Shown: positions 1-62,388 of the stretch, piece by piece
Numbering within the stretch: position 1 is the first letter of the stretch
Layout of the letters: every line of letters starts with the position of its first letter
Assembly (NCBI GenBank): GCA_036785325.1
Contig: JAXIVH010000067.1
Location: 1,128,058-1,192,057, forward strand
Origin: Urophycis tenuis
Taxonomy: Eukaryota; Chordata; Actinopteri; Gadiformes; Phycidae
Reading direction: 5' to 3'
DNA length: 64,000 nt
The notes under the pieces: model-generated
Databases searched by the model: none
What the model saw: the letters and a program-made list of their open reading frames with translations, nothing else
Told to the model about the DNA's origin: nothing
Program-made: the position numbers and the translations under genes

Positions 1-109
1 GATATTCGGTTACACCGCCTTAATGTAGGCCGGGGATTAATAGCACGTGGTTTTATCCAGACCAGGAGGGTGGAGGAGATCAGGCATGACTCTAGGCGTA
101 GTCGCTCCT

Positions 110-112
<3 letters not shown>

Positions 113-186
<74 letters not shown>
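113..186. repeat. (CT)n microsatellite, 74 bp
   Basis: Uninterrupted CT dinucleotides seen directly, followed by short CA-rich sequence. Confidence 0.98.
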
Positions 187-195
<9 letters not shown>

Positions 196-698
196 TCCAC
201 ATCCACACACCCACACCCATTAGGTCATCCATTTTATTGGGTTTGTACCGGCGAGTTTTTTTTGTTTTGTTATACTAACAGCTAACATGTGTTGTGTGCA
301 TTGGGGAGTGGTCCCCATTTTGCGTGTCGAAGTGCAATGAGTAAATGAACACAGTTACTCAGCTTGTAATCAATATGACACATTTTGGAGTAGCCTATAG
401 TGGAGTATAGGCCTACTGATTACAAGCCCCCCCCATCCACCCACCAACCACCTGTGTCATCACACTGCTACCTACCAACGTCATGGCCTTTTGGAGCAAC
501 TGTTATTACGTACGTGCACACAAACACACACAGAATGAAGGGCTTGGATTGTTTGGTCACGTGATCCACCAGAGGACGTGTGTAGGCACAAGGCTTTGGT
601 TGTAGCACTGAGGGGGGTGAGACAGACTCATAGGGTCGCCTGTGGTGTGTCACCGTAAAATGGACACAAGTGCAGTGAACAACGTTGTGTTAATGAAA

Positions 699-746
699 GC
701 AGGTCGGCGGGTCGGGGCGGGGTGGGGTGGGGTGGGGTGGGGTGCA
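699..746 (+). repeat. G-rich tract with potential G-quadruplex
   Basis: At least four GGGG blocks separated by single T residues sit within about 30 bases, after a GC-rich lead. The pattern meets the usual G4 rule. Folding and any regulatory role are inference. Confidence 0.6.
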
Positions 747-1140
747 GAAATGCGCACGCTTTTTCGTTCGCATGTGATTGTGAATCACGCTGTCATGGGG
801 GTTGCGGGGGGCTGGGGGGGGGGGGTCCATGGTGTCATGTCCATGTCCCCTTAATGGACCGCCGTCCTGTTCTTGGGTTTGAGTGAAGGGCCCAGCTGTT
901 GGGCTATATTTACTAAGGTCACTGACGGCGGCGGGGCACTTTGTCCGTGGGTGAACACAGCAATAGCTTGTGAGTCGCTCAAAGTTGTTGAACATCAGAT
1001 CGGGGAAATGCCCCATGGGCACCTTGAAATCTGACAACATTCATCTTTTGTTTTTGTCTCTCTTCTCTGTCCGGCTTATAAAGTCGCGGAACCCGACGGT
1101 GCGCTGACGACCGTCTGGATGTATGCAACTTGTTAAACAA

Positions 1141-1156
1141 CGCACGCACGCACGCA

Positions 1157-1211
<55 letters not shown>
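1141..1211. repeat. (CACG)n/(CA)n microsatellite
   Basis: About five CACG units run into a pure CA array of roughly 50 bp. Confidence 0.95.
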
Positions 1212-1212
<1 letters not shown>

Positions 1213-2548
1213 GTTTATTCACTGTGTAAATGGCGACGTCGGTTCTGCTGTCAATCCCTCCCTGCGACATGTTGAAGAGCCATTTCATCTTCTGAACGTT
1301 CCCTCAGGTGGCATGCGAGCACCGAGATGCCCCTATAGATGTCCCCACAACAGGACGCACAGCGCACAGCGGCCAGCCAGTGTGGCCGTCAAACAGGAAG
1401 TCGACTTAGCGAGGGGCAGCGTATACATCCAACAGAAACAACAACAGACTAGTTGGGAGGTCTATTGCTGCTATTCTCATCTCCGCGTAACAATGGAGGA
1501 GCTATAATAGGTGGAGAAGGTCTCCAGTTGCGTTGCTCTGGGTGCTCTTGAGAAATGGTTATAAATTATTATGAGTGCCTATTTCACACGTTTTCCAACA
1601 CGTGTCCTTCCTTTCTTGGGCATTTTGAATGCAGCTTCTGAGAATATAGCTTCACTGATGACTTATTCATGGCACTGCATTGTATTGTTATAAATTAAAG
1701 TCCTGCTTAATGATGCATGTCGTGCAATTAGTTTACACCATAGGGAACCAACGGTGTTCTCTCTCTCACACACAGGCGTTGAGTGTGCAGTGTAATTTTC
1801 GGATACAAACCATTTACAAAAATCCCTGTTGGTGATTATTCTCTGGTGGTCTTTCACTCATTCCCCACCCAAATCCAGCTGCTTCCCTAGCTGGAGTGTT
1901 GTGTTTGGGGAGGGGGGTCCCACACTGGACAGGCTGATGTTGATGCACGTCCACAACCTATGGGCTTGGGGGTTGGCGGACAAGTCACTCAACAATAGTG
2001 AGGCTCTAGCGTTGGGTTGGCACGTCATTATTTCCTTTCTTTCTTCCCTGTAGGTTAGCGCACATGCAACCACAACCGACGCAACAACATACAATGGACG
2101 CCTCGGCCCGGCATTGAGCTCCGCGTTTTGATCCCACTGTTGACGGTTGAACAAGTTTTCCTACTGGCTGCGTGGAAAGTCAGATATCATTGTTTGTTTG
2201 AGGATTTGCATACATCCTCCGCCATACCAAACGGGCGTGCTATCTACTGACCAGCGTTCAACCATTCGCTCCCCCACAAAGAATGGGTCAACTCTAGCCC
2301 AAACATCACGTTGAAAAAGAAAGTCACCCCCCACCCCCCATTGTAGTATTTCAATGGTTGCTCGAGCCATGACCTCAGGAGAGAAGCCGCCTCTGGCTTC
2401 ACACTGACAGTATGCATGCAAAACAGCATCAAAATATCGTCAGTGTTCTCTATGTGCAGCAGCTGCCTCTGCATGAGCAGCCAAGAGATGTGGCGTGCGT
2501 TTGTTTTCCTGCTAATCCGTGGCATTGGGGACATGTGAACACAGCGCA

Positions 2549-2551
<3 letters not shown>

Positions 2552-2596
<45 letters not shown>
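2552..2596. repeat. (GT)n microsatellite before the ehbp1l1 start
   Basis: A pure GT array of 45 bp, about 190 bases upstream of the ehbp1l1 ATG and probably in the promoter or 5' UTR. Confidence 0.95.
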
Positions 2597-2597
<1 letters not shown>

Positions 2598-2785
2598 CTC
2601 CACACTCCGTCACAGACGGGCAGAGAGAGCAGTTTCAGTTTCTCCTTCCACACCGACGTGCGCACACAGGGGTTGTCGATGCGCAAGACGCGGAGGATCA
2701 CTTTATTAATTTTCTGCATTCACAACTCAATTCCACCGATGTCCGTTTATCCCGCATTTGAGACGAGAGCGTACAGACCCCGAGC

Positions 2786-37084
<34,299 letters not shown>

Positions 37085-37377
37085 GAGACGGGGGCGGGGC
37101 GGGGGGGGAAGGAGCTCTCTGGTCGCCATCATGTGACCCCGCCCCCCCTCACCTGTCACGCCCGGGTCTGCTGGTGGGACGCAAGCCCCCCCCCCCCCCC
37201 CCTTCCCTGGAGCTCGCCGCGCGGGACGCTGCTCTGTGCAGTTTTGAGGCCATCAAGTTCGGTCCATGTGCTTTTTAGCAAGGCACCACGAGGCCGCTGA
37301 GAACCGCCCCTGAGCGGAGCATTTTGACTTGCTTTCTTGCAGTTTGCATGTGCGTTACAGTAGTTTTTTAAATCACA

Positions 37378-37380
<3 letters not shown>

Positions 37381-37437
<57 letters not shown>
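37381..37437. repeat. (GT)n microsatellite in the ehbp1l1 3' region
   Basis: Pure GT array of about 57 bp, roughly 300 bases after the stop codon. Confidence 0.97.
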
Positions 37438-37438
<1 letters not shown>

Positions 37439-38313
37439 GTTTGTTCTGTACTTATTCGACGCCAACATCCCAACCAAGGACTAACCACTTTGTGGCTTTC
37501 TTATTCACCGGTAAACGCGGCGCTGATGTGCTACACGAGTCGGGGGGGGGGGGCGGGGGGGGGGGGGGAAACCGCGAGACTTTCATCTACCCAATAGCGG
37601 CTGCACGCACTTTAGTTCACCGAGTCACGCGAGGGATCATAAACAAAGCCATGTTTTCGTTCTATTTGAGTTGTGTTCACGTTTACTTCTGACCCCGCAA
37701 GCTGTCTTGTTTCATTGTGCCGGAGGTGCAACGGCTTCGATGCAGGTCAGAAAAGCCAAAGGATATCTTGTGTTATTGCGTCACGATCAAACGTTGTGAT
37801 AGGAATGCAGCTTTAGCGATGTCTGCGCAACTTTACATTCACTTTTTTTTTCCACCCGCTGTGCAAGTTTGTGTTGCATTTCAATTTTTAAAACAAACAA
37901 ACTGAATTTCAGCGCTGCCCTTCACGCTGAATGAACGCAGGCCTACACATATCTTGCGCAAATGATGGAATTCATTCACGTGTGCTGAATACTTTTCGTA
38001 TTTGAACCCTAAATATAGTAGTATATAGTAGTATATAGTACCTTTTACCAATGTTGCTAAAATAAATAAATACATAAATAAATAAATAAATTTAGAAATG
38101 TTCTTCAATGAATCCGGCGAAATAGGTGACTAAATATCAATATTTAATTAAGTGTCCTTGTGGTTTTTGAACTGAAACAATATTTTTTATTTTATTTTGA
38201 CAAGATTAAGAAGACTGTGGGCCCACAAGACATGAAACGATGAAAGTTTGTACTTTCCATATACCCAAAGAAACGACATTTTAACCTATTGACCCCATTT
38301 TGCTGCTCCATTA

Positions 38314-38319
38314 AATAAA
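38314..38319 (+). terminator. Candidate polyadenylation signal AATAAA for ehbp1l1
   Basis: Canonical hexamer 1.23 kb after the stop codon, followed by T/G-rich sequence. A second AATAAA at 38638 is an alternative. The choice is inference. Confidence 0.4.
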
Positions 38320-39910
38320 GTTGTTGTGTTATTACTTTAACGTGAAATGCAGAATATCTCAGTGCTGATCTTGGGGTTCCTCTGCCAAAATGTAGGTGTC
38401 GGTTCTGCGGTTGGACGAGATTGCTCTAAATACACTTCAATGCACAAGAATCAAAAGAACACATCTTTCTTTGCAATGTTTTCCTTCATTCATTTGAAAG
38501 CAGGGCACCAATCTGTGCCTGACAGCCTTTATTTATTACTGTGTTGGAGTGCGTTGAAATGGGTTTGCAGTTGTTTGTTGACTATACTTGCTCTTTTAAG
38601 GAACATGTGGGGTTTAATGTTATTTGCACTCGAATAGAATAAATACAAAACCCAAAGTGTGCTGTTTAGTTGATGTGCTCGTTGATGTGTGTAATGTAGG
38701 CTACTGTTTAAATGCACGTATAATTCGATCCCGCAAGATAATTGCTGTGAATTCAGTAGCGTGAAACATTCCTAAAGTCTTCCTTTCCCTGAACAATAAA
38801 CACAACTGATCAGATGAAAAATATACAAATTGGAAACCATAAAAAATACACATTTGTAGATGAGCGTATGAAACAATGTGCTTAGTAATGCTTTGTTGTT
38901 CATCTGTAGTTCTTAATGAGTTATTTTCCTCTTGTTTTAAAACAATCCAACTTATTGCAGTCTGTATAGTATGTAAACAACTTTGTTAAAAGCAGAGGAG
39001 GAAAAGCAGTTTTTTTTTCTAAAAAGAAGAAGTGAAAATTATTGACCAACTAGGACAACTAGAACAATGATGACAACCATGTTCCTGAAAAAGATTACCA
39101 CAGATGCACTCATGTAATAGCCTGGGAATTCCCATGCTGCTTTGCGCGCGATTTCATTCTCACTGCAAAGACAGTAGTTCCCAGACCACCATCTCATCGA
39201 GATGTGGACGCGTCAGCCAGGCTACTCATGTAATGCAATTGAAATTGTTGTGAGGTCATTAGGGCTAAGTTTGTAGGCTACATATCCCTCATCACCCAAT
39301 CCCTCTCACTTAAAGATGATCTGATATAAAAACCGTTAAATGGACTTTAAACACTTTAAGAAACAAAGCAATACGTTTGACACACAAAACAGATATGCCC
39401 CTTCTATTTTTGATTTGCCTGTAATGAAAGTAGGCATAGGCCTATTGTGTATTTATGTAGGCCTACAATCTCTTCAAATAAAACAATTTGAAGTACTATA
39501 TTAAACATGAATAGATTTTCTAAACATATTTTAAAGATAAGTTTTCACAAAATCCGCTGGGTTTTATTTCTCAGTAGCCTACGACACGTGGACGCTGTCT
39601 GGTGGGCGTGACATCCCTTACAAGACTGCGGTCAGTGCTGTAGAGTTTCTCATTAGTGGACTGATTTGTTTCTTATTAACTGGAACCCAGAGGTGACTAT
39701 GACTAAATGTTTTTTTTTTTTTTAATATATATATATATATATATATACATACATTTACAGGCAACATAGTTCGTTTAAAAAATAAAAGGAATGTAGGCTC
39801 ACGTTATTTTTCACTTTCACAGTCTATTTTGGGGATTTGGTAGGCTATCGAACACAAACAAGCAAATCGACTTCATTCCACAGTGGCATCAAACGACCGC
39901 TGCTCACACG

Positions 39911-57256
<17,346 letters not shown>

Positions 57257-57301
57257 AAGAGTTGAAGGGGTTCAGAATCGCAAGCGTGCCCCTGTGGAAC
57301 G

Positions 57302-57332
<31 letters not shown>

Positions 57333-57443
57333 TGGGAGAGTGGTGTCGGGTTAACATAGACATCTTCATCTTCATGGGGTTAACATAGACATCTTCATGT
57401 CGTGAGACTGGTTATTGGAACAAATTTGAACACTGTGGAAAAC

Positions 57444-57900
57444 AAGATAAGATAAGATATTCCTTTATTAATCCCCCTTAGGAGAAATTCACATTGACCA
57501 GCAGTACAAGGGGATAGAGGAGTGCAATAGAAGGCCTGAGTATAGACAATAAACACTAAACAATAAATATATTTACCTAAATTAAGATAAAATTATATGC
57601 GAGCTCTTAGAATCAGGTCAGATGAAAAAATGAAAACCTATATACATACATCGTAGTCATCATTGTGATGAACAGTGCAATTGGTAGGTGGACATACATA
57701 GTAGTCATCATTGAGATGAACAGTGCCATTAGTAGATGAAGATGAACAGTGCAATTAGTAGATGAAGATGAACAGTGCAATTGGTAACTGAGTCCTGCTG
57801 AGGTGTAGATAAAAAAATAGGTGTGCAGATAAATTGTGCACAATGGATGTGCAAGTGTGCAAAATGTGCAAAATACAAAATGTGCAAATATACAGAGGTA
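57444..57900 (-). mobile_element. GATAA-tailed retroelement fragment, copy 4
   Basis: Nearly identical to 49905-50340 over several hundred bases, for example TTTACCTAAATTAAGAT and GAGCTCTTAGAATCAGGTCA. It carries extra tandem copies of GATGAACAGTGC(A/C)ATTAGTAG at 57715-57780. Confidence 0.75.
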
Positions 57901-58241
57901 GTAAGTAAGACATGTGAGAAGACATAAGTAACATCATCATTATGATGATGAAGAATTATGTGCAGTCATTTACACAACTGCTCCTCTTCGCTTGTGAAAC
58001 TGCAATGCCCACAATGCCGTGCATATGTGGCTCCAGCCACTTGTTCTTGTTTGACTTGCAGTTATGCATATTATGGTGACTACAGGAACAGGAATGTAGT
58101 ATTGTTTCTTGTGGCTTTCAGGTTGTGATCATGCAAAAATAATTCTTAGTTAGTTAATTAACAAAGAAAAAATAATATATTGAATATCTATGAATAGATA
58201 TAGTATGAATATAAAAAAGCTATTTTGTATCTATAAATATT

Positions 58242-58247
58242 AATAAA
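58242..58247 (+). terminator. Candidate polyadenylation signal AATAAA for the RTK gene
   Basis: Canonical hexamer about 1 kb after the stop, followed by T-rich sequence. AATAAA inside retroelement copy 4 is an alternative. Confidence 0.4.
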
Positions 58248-58299
58248 GAATACATTTTTGTCTCAGACATTGCTTCTCATTTGTTTGAAGTACTACTGG

Positions 58300-58385
58300 A
58301 CTACAAGTCCCGACACTGGCACTTCCAGATTCGTCCGTAGCGCCACGTCATCTGACGTCACTGCCGCACCTGCGCAGCCATCTTG
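58300..58385 (+). promoter_or_regulatory. rab1b proximal promoter (CRE and YY1 sites)
   Basis: Within 86 bases there is ACTACAAGTCCC (similar to ZNF143-type sites), a perfect palindromic CRE TGACGTCA (58353-58360), a GCACCTGCGCAG stretch resembling NRF1 sites, and GCCATCTTG (58377-58385), the reverse complement of the YY1 core CAAGATGGC. There is no TATA box. This cluster is typical of TATA-less housekeeping promoters. The rab1b ATG is 263 bases downstream. Confidence 0.65.
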
Positions 58386-58647
58386 TACTTGTAGCAAGGG
58401 ACGGACAACACCGAAGAAAGAAAAGGGAGGAAAATAAACCAACGCTATCCGACACAAAACAACGACATGTCTGCTAGTTTCATGTGAAATCATCCCAACA
58501 CCACACGCGCGGACCAGAAGACACCAGAGAAGAAAACAAACCATCTAAGTGCCTCCATATCCCGAGCCACAAGTCATCTTCTGCCGGATTGTGAAGCAGA
58601 GGAGGAGGAACAGCCTAATCGCAGACAGAAAACGTCCAGTTTGAGCC

Positions 58648-60643
58648 ATGAATCCAGAATAGTGAGTACATTATCCCCCCGTGGGGTGCACGCGCGCGCG
58701 TCCGTGTCTCTGGACACCGTGTGTTTCACGGCGCGTCCGGGTGCGCGCGTCCTCGCGTATATTTCCGTTTTTTTCCTGTATTTTATTGTCATCATGGTTC
58801 ATAAACTGGTTAGGCGAAACTGGGCGCGGACGGGATGTTCATGTGTGTGTGTTCCCGTCTCGTCAGTGTTTTGTCCAAATGTCGTCTCGTCCCCCCAACA
58901 TCCTAGTCCGGCCAGTGTGTGTCGTCTACCTCCGACCATCGGGCGTACAAACACCCCGCGCGTACACGACGTGAATTTTAAATGGTTTTTATTCTCAAAA
59001 TGTACTGCGCCAAAAAAACAAGTCAACTCGTCACACGTCACGCCGTGCTGTGTGTCGTCCCTTAGCATAATGTATTTTGCTAGGTTAACAGATGTAGGAC
59101 GGGAATCGAGGAGGAGGAGGAGGACGCGCGATGGTCACCGGATCCCGTTTCGTACGTCGTGGCGACCGGAGACGTTGTTCTGCGAAACGTCACACCACTA
59201 CAGTTAGCGCAGAGCCGCCGATAGAGGAGGCTAAAAGCCGAGCTTTTTTTTTATTTTTTAAACTAGCTAATTATGAAAGTCGGTTGTTGACGCAAAAAAA
59301 ACACTGGCTATCGAGAATTGTGTTTTGTACTTTTAGGTATTGTATTCAGGGCCGTCGTCGTGCGTCGTTTACGCAGCTCGGCGGTTTTATGTACAAACGC
59401 ACACGTGACTGTTTACTGTTGCTGGAGCGTGGCCGTTGGGCCCATCCCGCGAGCCGTCCACGTCCATTGACTTCGCAACGAGCACGGGGCATGCGCAGTG
59501 GAGAGATATCGCCCAGTCGATTGCGTCCAACCCAATGTGTGTGACAGAATATCAGTTACCTAGAAGTGATGGCTAATATTGGGGCCCCAATGTGCTGTCT
59601 GGTATGACGAGATGGGCCCATTTTGACCACCTGTTGTTTGTGCCGTGTTGTGAAATCGACGTCCACGTGAGCTTGTTTTTGTTTTGCGGGGTTGGAGAGG
59701 GGCCCCCCCCACTCGTCGTTTTTTTTTGGCGTGAGTGGGCGGAGCCTGTTGACAGGCTCCTTCCACAGTGCAAAGCACCCGGGGGCCACTCAGACGTTGT
59801 GCATGTAAGGTGGAACATGCCCGGTTCATGGCCTGACGTGCAGGGCTTTTATTTCAGTGACTACCTGTTCAAGCTCCTGCTCATTGGGGACTCTGGAGTG
59901 GGGAAATCCTGCCTGCTCCTCCGTTTTGCTGTAAGTACCACCCCCCCCCCCCCCCCCAAAAAAAAGAAAAAAAAAAAATGAACATGGTATGATTTTAAAG
60001 CCAGTGTGATACTGTGATGTGGGATGAGATATTGACAGGTTCGGATGTTATGTAAATCTGCAATCCTCCTATGTAAATCTCAAATTTGAGCGGAAACGAG
60101 GCGTGCCGTGCAACTGACACGTTTTATATACAGGAATAACGCGGTACAGAAGCCTACATTTTGGCAGCCGACTGACCACAGTCGTAACGCAAAAATTGTC
60201 CAATTCAGTTCTTTATTTATTTATTTTTATTAATAGAAGCCGTTGCCTAAGATACGACCGTTGCCAAATGATGGTTTACTAAAAAAAGCCCTGATCTCAA
60301 GTGTCTCATCTCATGTTTTTAATTCCTTCTGCCTGTTGTTGTGACTTGAGTTGTCCTCGACTGCGTCTGCTGACGGCGTCTGTTGTCTCGCCGTGTGTCT
60401 GCGCAGGACGACACCTACACAGAGAGCTACATCAGCACCATTGGCGTGGACTTCAAGATCCGGACCATCGAGCTGGACGGCAAGACCATCAAGCTGCAGA
60501 TTGTGAGCACACGCATGCGCGCACACACACGCACATACACGTGTGCATGCATGCATGCATGCACATGCACGCACGCAAACGCATGCACGCACATACACGC
60601 ACACATGCATACATACATACATGCGTAGACATACACATACCTA

Positions 60644-60684
<41 letters not shown>

Positions 60685-62010
60685 CACATACAGGCACACA
60701 TACACATGCACGCACACAGGCGGAATTGAACAGCGGGGATTCATGGCACACACACACAAAAAAAAGTCCCAGTGGTTTACAAGGACACCCCCAAAGGAAC
60801 ATTGTTCCCCCCCCCCGTTAGTACCCCAAGCTAACCCTTTGTGGTGCATTCCCTCTGACCCCCCCCCCCCTCCCCAGTGGGACACAGCCGGCCAGGAGCG
60901 GTTCCGCACCATCACGTCCAGTTACTACCGCGGCGCCCACGGCATCATCGTGGTGTACGACGTCACGGACCAGGTGTGATGTCACTTCCTCTCCAGCCAT
61001 CCCCCCCCCCCCCAAAAAAAACAGCCGGCTTTAGCGATTTAAGCTTACGTGTGCGTGTGCGTGTGTGTTTCTGTGTTTCTTTTTTTTGTTGTCGTCGTTG
61101 TCGTGGCGGCGACGGCACTACAGGAGTCCTACAACAACGTGAAGCAGTGGCTCCAGGAGATCGACCGCTACGCCAGCGAGAACGTCAACAAGCTGCTGGT
61201 GGGCAACAAGTGTGACCTGACCACCAAGAAGGTGGTAGACTACACCACCGCCAAGGTACGGCGGGGGCCACGGAGACGCGTCCGGTTTTCTTTCTTTTTT
61301 TTTTCGGCGTGACGTTCACAGGGGGACACGTTCACAGGGGGACACGACACGTTCACACGTGTCATGAGACCGAAAGCTCGAAAAGGGGTGAGGGCACCGT
61401 ATGTGGCGTTGCCCCCTCAGAAAGGTAGCAGGGCTCTCTCTGGTAATGAGGGGGGGAGAACAGCTGTATTTTTCCATAGCTACCTCCATGGAGTAGCTTT
61501 GTCTCCAAAGTAAAAGAAGCAAGTTATCTTCTTGAACAAATAACTACAAATAAATGAATTCATTTGTAAGCCGACTTGTCCTCTAAAGTACAGCAGTTTT
61601 TGTCTAACCTGCACATCGGCTTTAACCCTCGTCTCTCTCTCACCGTCTGTCTGTCTCTCTCTCTCTCTGTCTGTCTCTCCCTTTGTCTTTCTTTCTCACT
61701 CTCTGTGTCTCTGTCTCTCTCTCTCTGTCTGTCTCTCCCTGTATCTCTCTTTCTCGCTCTCTGTGTGTGTCTCTCTCTATGCCTGTGTCTCCCTCTCACT
61801 CTGTCTGTGTGTGTCTCTCTCTCTGTGTCTGTCTGTCTCTCCCTGTGTCTCGCTGTCTGTGTCTCTGTCTCTCTCGCTCTGTCTGTCTCTCCCTGTGTGT
61901 CTCTCTCTATGCCTGTGTCTCTGTGTCTCTCTCTCTCTGTCTGTCTGTCTGTCTCTCTCGCTCTGTGTGTCTCTCTCTCTGCCTGTGTCTCTCTCACTCT
62001 GTCTGTGTCC

Positions 62011-62041
<31 letters not shown>

Positions 62042-62079
62042 TGTGTCTGTCTGTCTCTCCCTGTGTCTCTGTCTCGCTG

Positions 62080-62139
<60 letters not shown>

Positions 62140-62388
62140 CCTCTGTCTCTCTCTGTCTCTGTCTCTCTGTCTCTCTCTCTCTCTCTCCCCAGGAGTTTGC
62201 AGACTCCCTGGCCATCCCCTTCCTGGAGACCAGTGCTAAGAACGCCACCAACGTGGAGCAGGCCTTCATGACCATGGCGGCCGAGATCAAGAAGCGCATG
62301 GGCCCCCGGCGCCACGGCCGGTGGCGACAAGCCCAACCTGAAGATCGACAGCACCCCGGTGCGGCAGTCGGGCGGAGGCTGCTGCTAA
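58648..62388 (+). CDS. rab1b: Rab1B small GTPase
   Basis: Rab1 controls ER-to-Golgi vesicle traffic. Six exons: 58648-58661, 59858-59930, 60407-60502, 60878-60973, 61124-61255 and 62193-62388. The start [18 protein letters not shown] lacks the extra N-terminal residues of Rab1A, which points to Rab1B. Visible elements are P-loop GDSGVGKS, switch [20 protein letters not shown] and ETSAK. With the conserved frame it has 201 residues, the Rab1B length, ending ...GGGCC, the double-Cys geranylgeranylation signal (stop 62386-62388). As written, however, one extra C in the run 62303-62307 shifts the frame after KKRMGP, and reading continues to 62438 without the CC end. I infer a sequencing or assembly error, since everything past the shift is still intact in the next frame. 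Confidence 0.95.
58662..59857 (+). other. rab1b intron 1
   Basis: 1.2 kb, CpG-rich at its start. I see no repeat element; a near-palindrome GGAGCCTGTTGACAGGCTCC at 59741-59760 could form a short hairpin. Confidence 0.7.
59741..59760 (+). repeat. Perfect short inverted repeat in rab1b intron 1
   Basis: GGAGCCTGT and ACAGGCTCC are perfect complements separated by two bases. A role is unknown. Confidence 0.7.
59931..60877 (+). other. rab1b introns 2 and 3
   Basis: Intron 2 (59931-60406) begins with 17 C and an A-rich run, otherwise unremarkable. Intron 3 (60503-60877) is mostly CA/CATG/CACG microsatellite (60503-60700), including pure (CA)n at about 60641-60682. Confidence 0.75.
61256..62192 (+). 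other. rab1b intron 5, dominated by a TC/TCTG microsatellite
   Basis: About 560 bases (61629-62190) are a compound (TC)n/(TCTG)n/(TGTC)n array running directly into the CCCCAG acceptor of the last exon. The 264-residue minus-strand and 251-residue plus-strand open frames here are repeat artefacts. Confidence 0.9.
61629..62190. repeat. Compound (TC)n/(TCTG)n microsatellite, ~560 bp
   Basis: Long imperfect pyrimidine-rich array; it forms the polypyrimidine tract of the rab1b exon 6 acceptor. Confidence 0.95.

Larger units (their letters stand above)
1..2785. other. Upstream region of ehbp1l1 (5' flank and possible 5' UTR)
   Basis: I see no convincing coding exon here. The open frames are short and overlap microsatellites: (CT)n at 113-186, (CACG)n then (CA)n at 1141-1211, and (GT)n at 2552-2596. 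A G-rich tract at about 699-746 could form a G-quadruplex. The bases just before the ehbp1l1 start should contain its 5' UTR and promoter. I see no clear TATA box and cannot fix the transcription start. The (GT)n run ends only about 190 bases before the start codon. Confidence 0.6.
37085..39910 (+). other. ehbp1l1 3' UTR and intergenic region
   Basis: Holds a 17-C run (37186-37202), a (GT)n microsatellite (37381-37437), a poly-G cluster (about 37542-37568), and an AAAT-rich stretch (38060-38095). AATAAA at 38314-38319 and 38638-38643 are candidate polyadenylation signals. Beyond about 38800 it is unremarkable AT-rich sequence apart from (TA)n near 39724-39747. Confidence 0.6.
57257..58299 (+). 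other. RTK 3' UTR and short intergenic space before rab1b
   Basis: Contains (GT)n (57301-57329), retroelement copy 4 (57444-57900) and a candidate AATAAA at 58242. The rab1b promoter begins within about 60 bases of that signal, so the two genes are tightly spaced. Confidence 0.65.

Noticed and set aside
59131..59829. Several 80-137-residue open frames in rab1b intron 1
   Set aside because: No known domain, no splice support, and they overlap each other on both strands.
61560..62354. 264-residue minus-strand and 251-residue plus-strand open frames
   Set aside because: Both are translations of the TC/TCTG microsatellite in rab1b intron 5.
62193..62388. Calling rab1b a pseudogene
   Set aside because: Five exons are intact with good splice sites and a promoter; a single extra C is better explained as a sequence error or rare allele.
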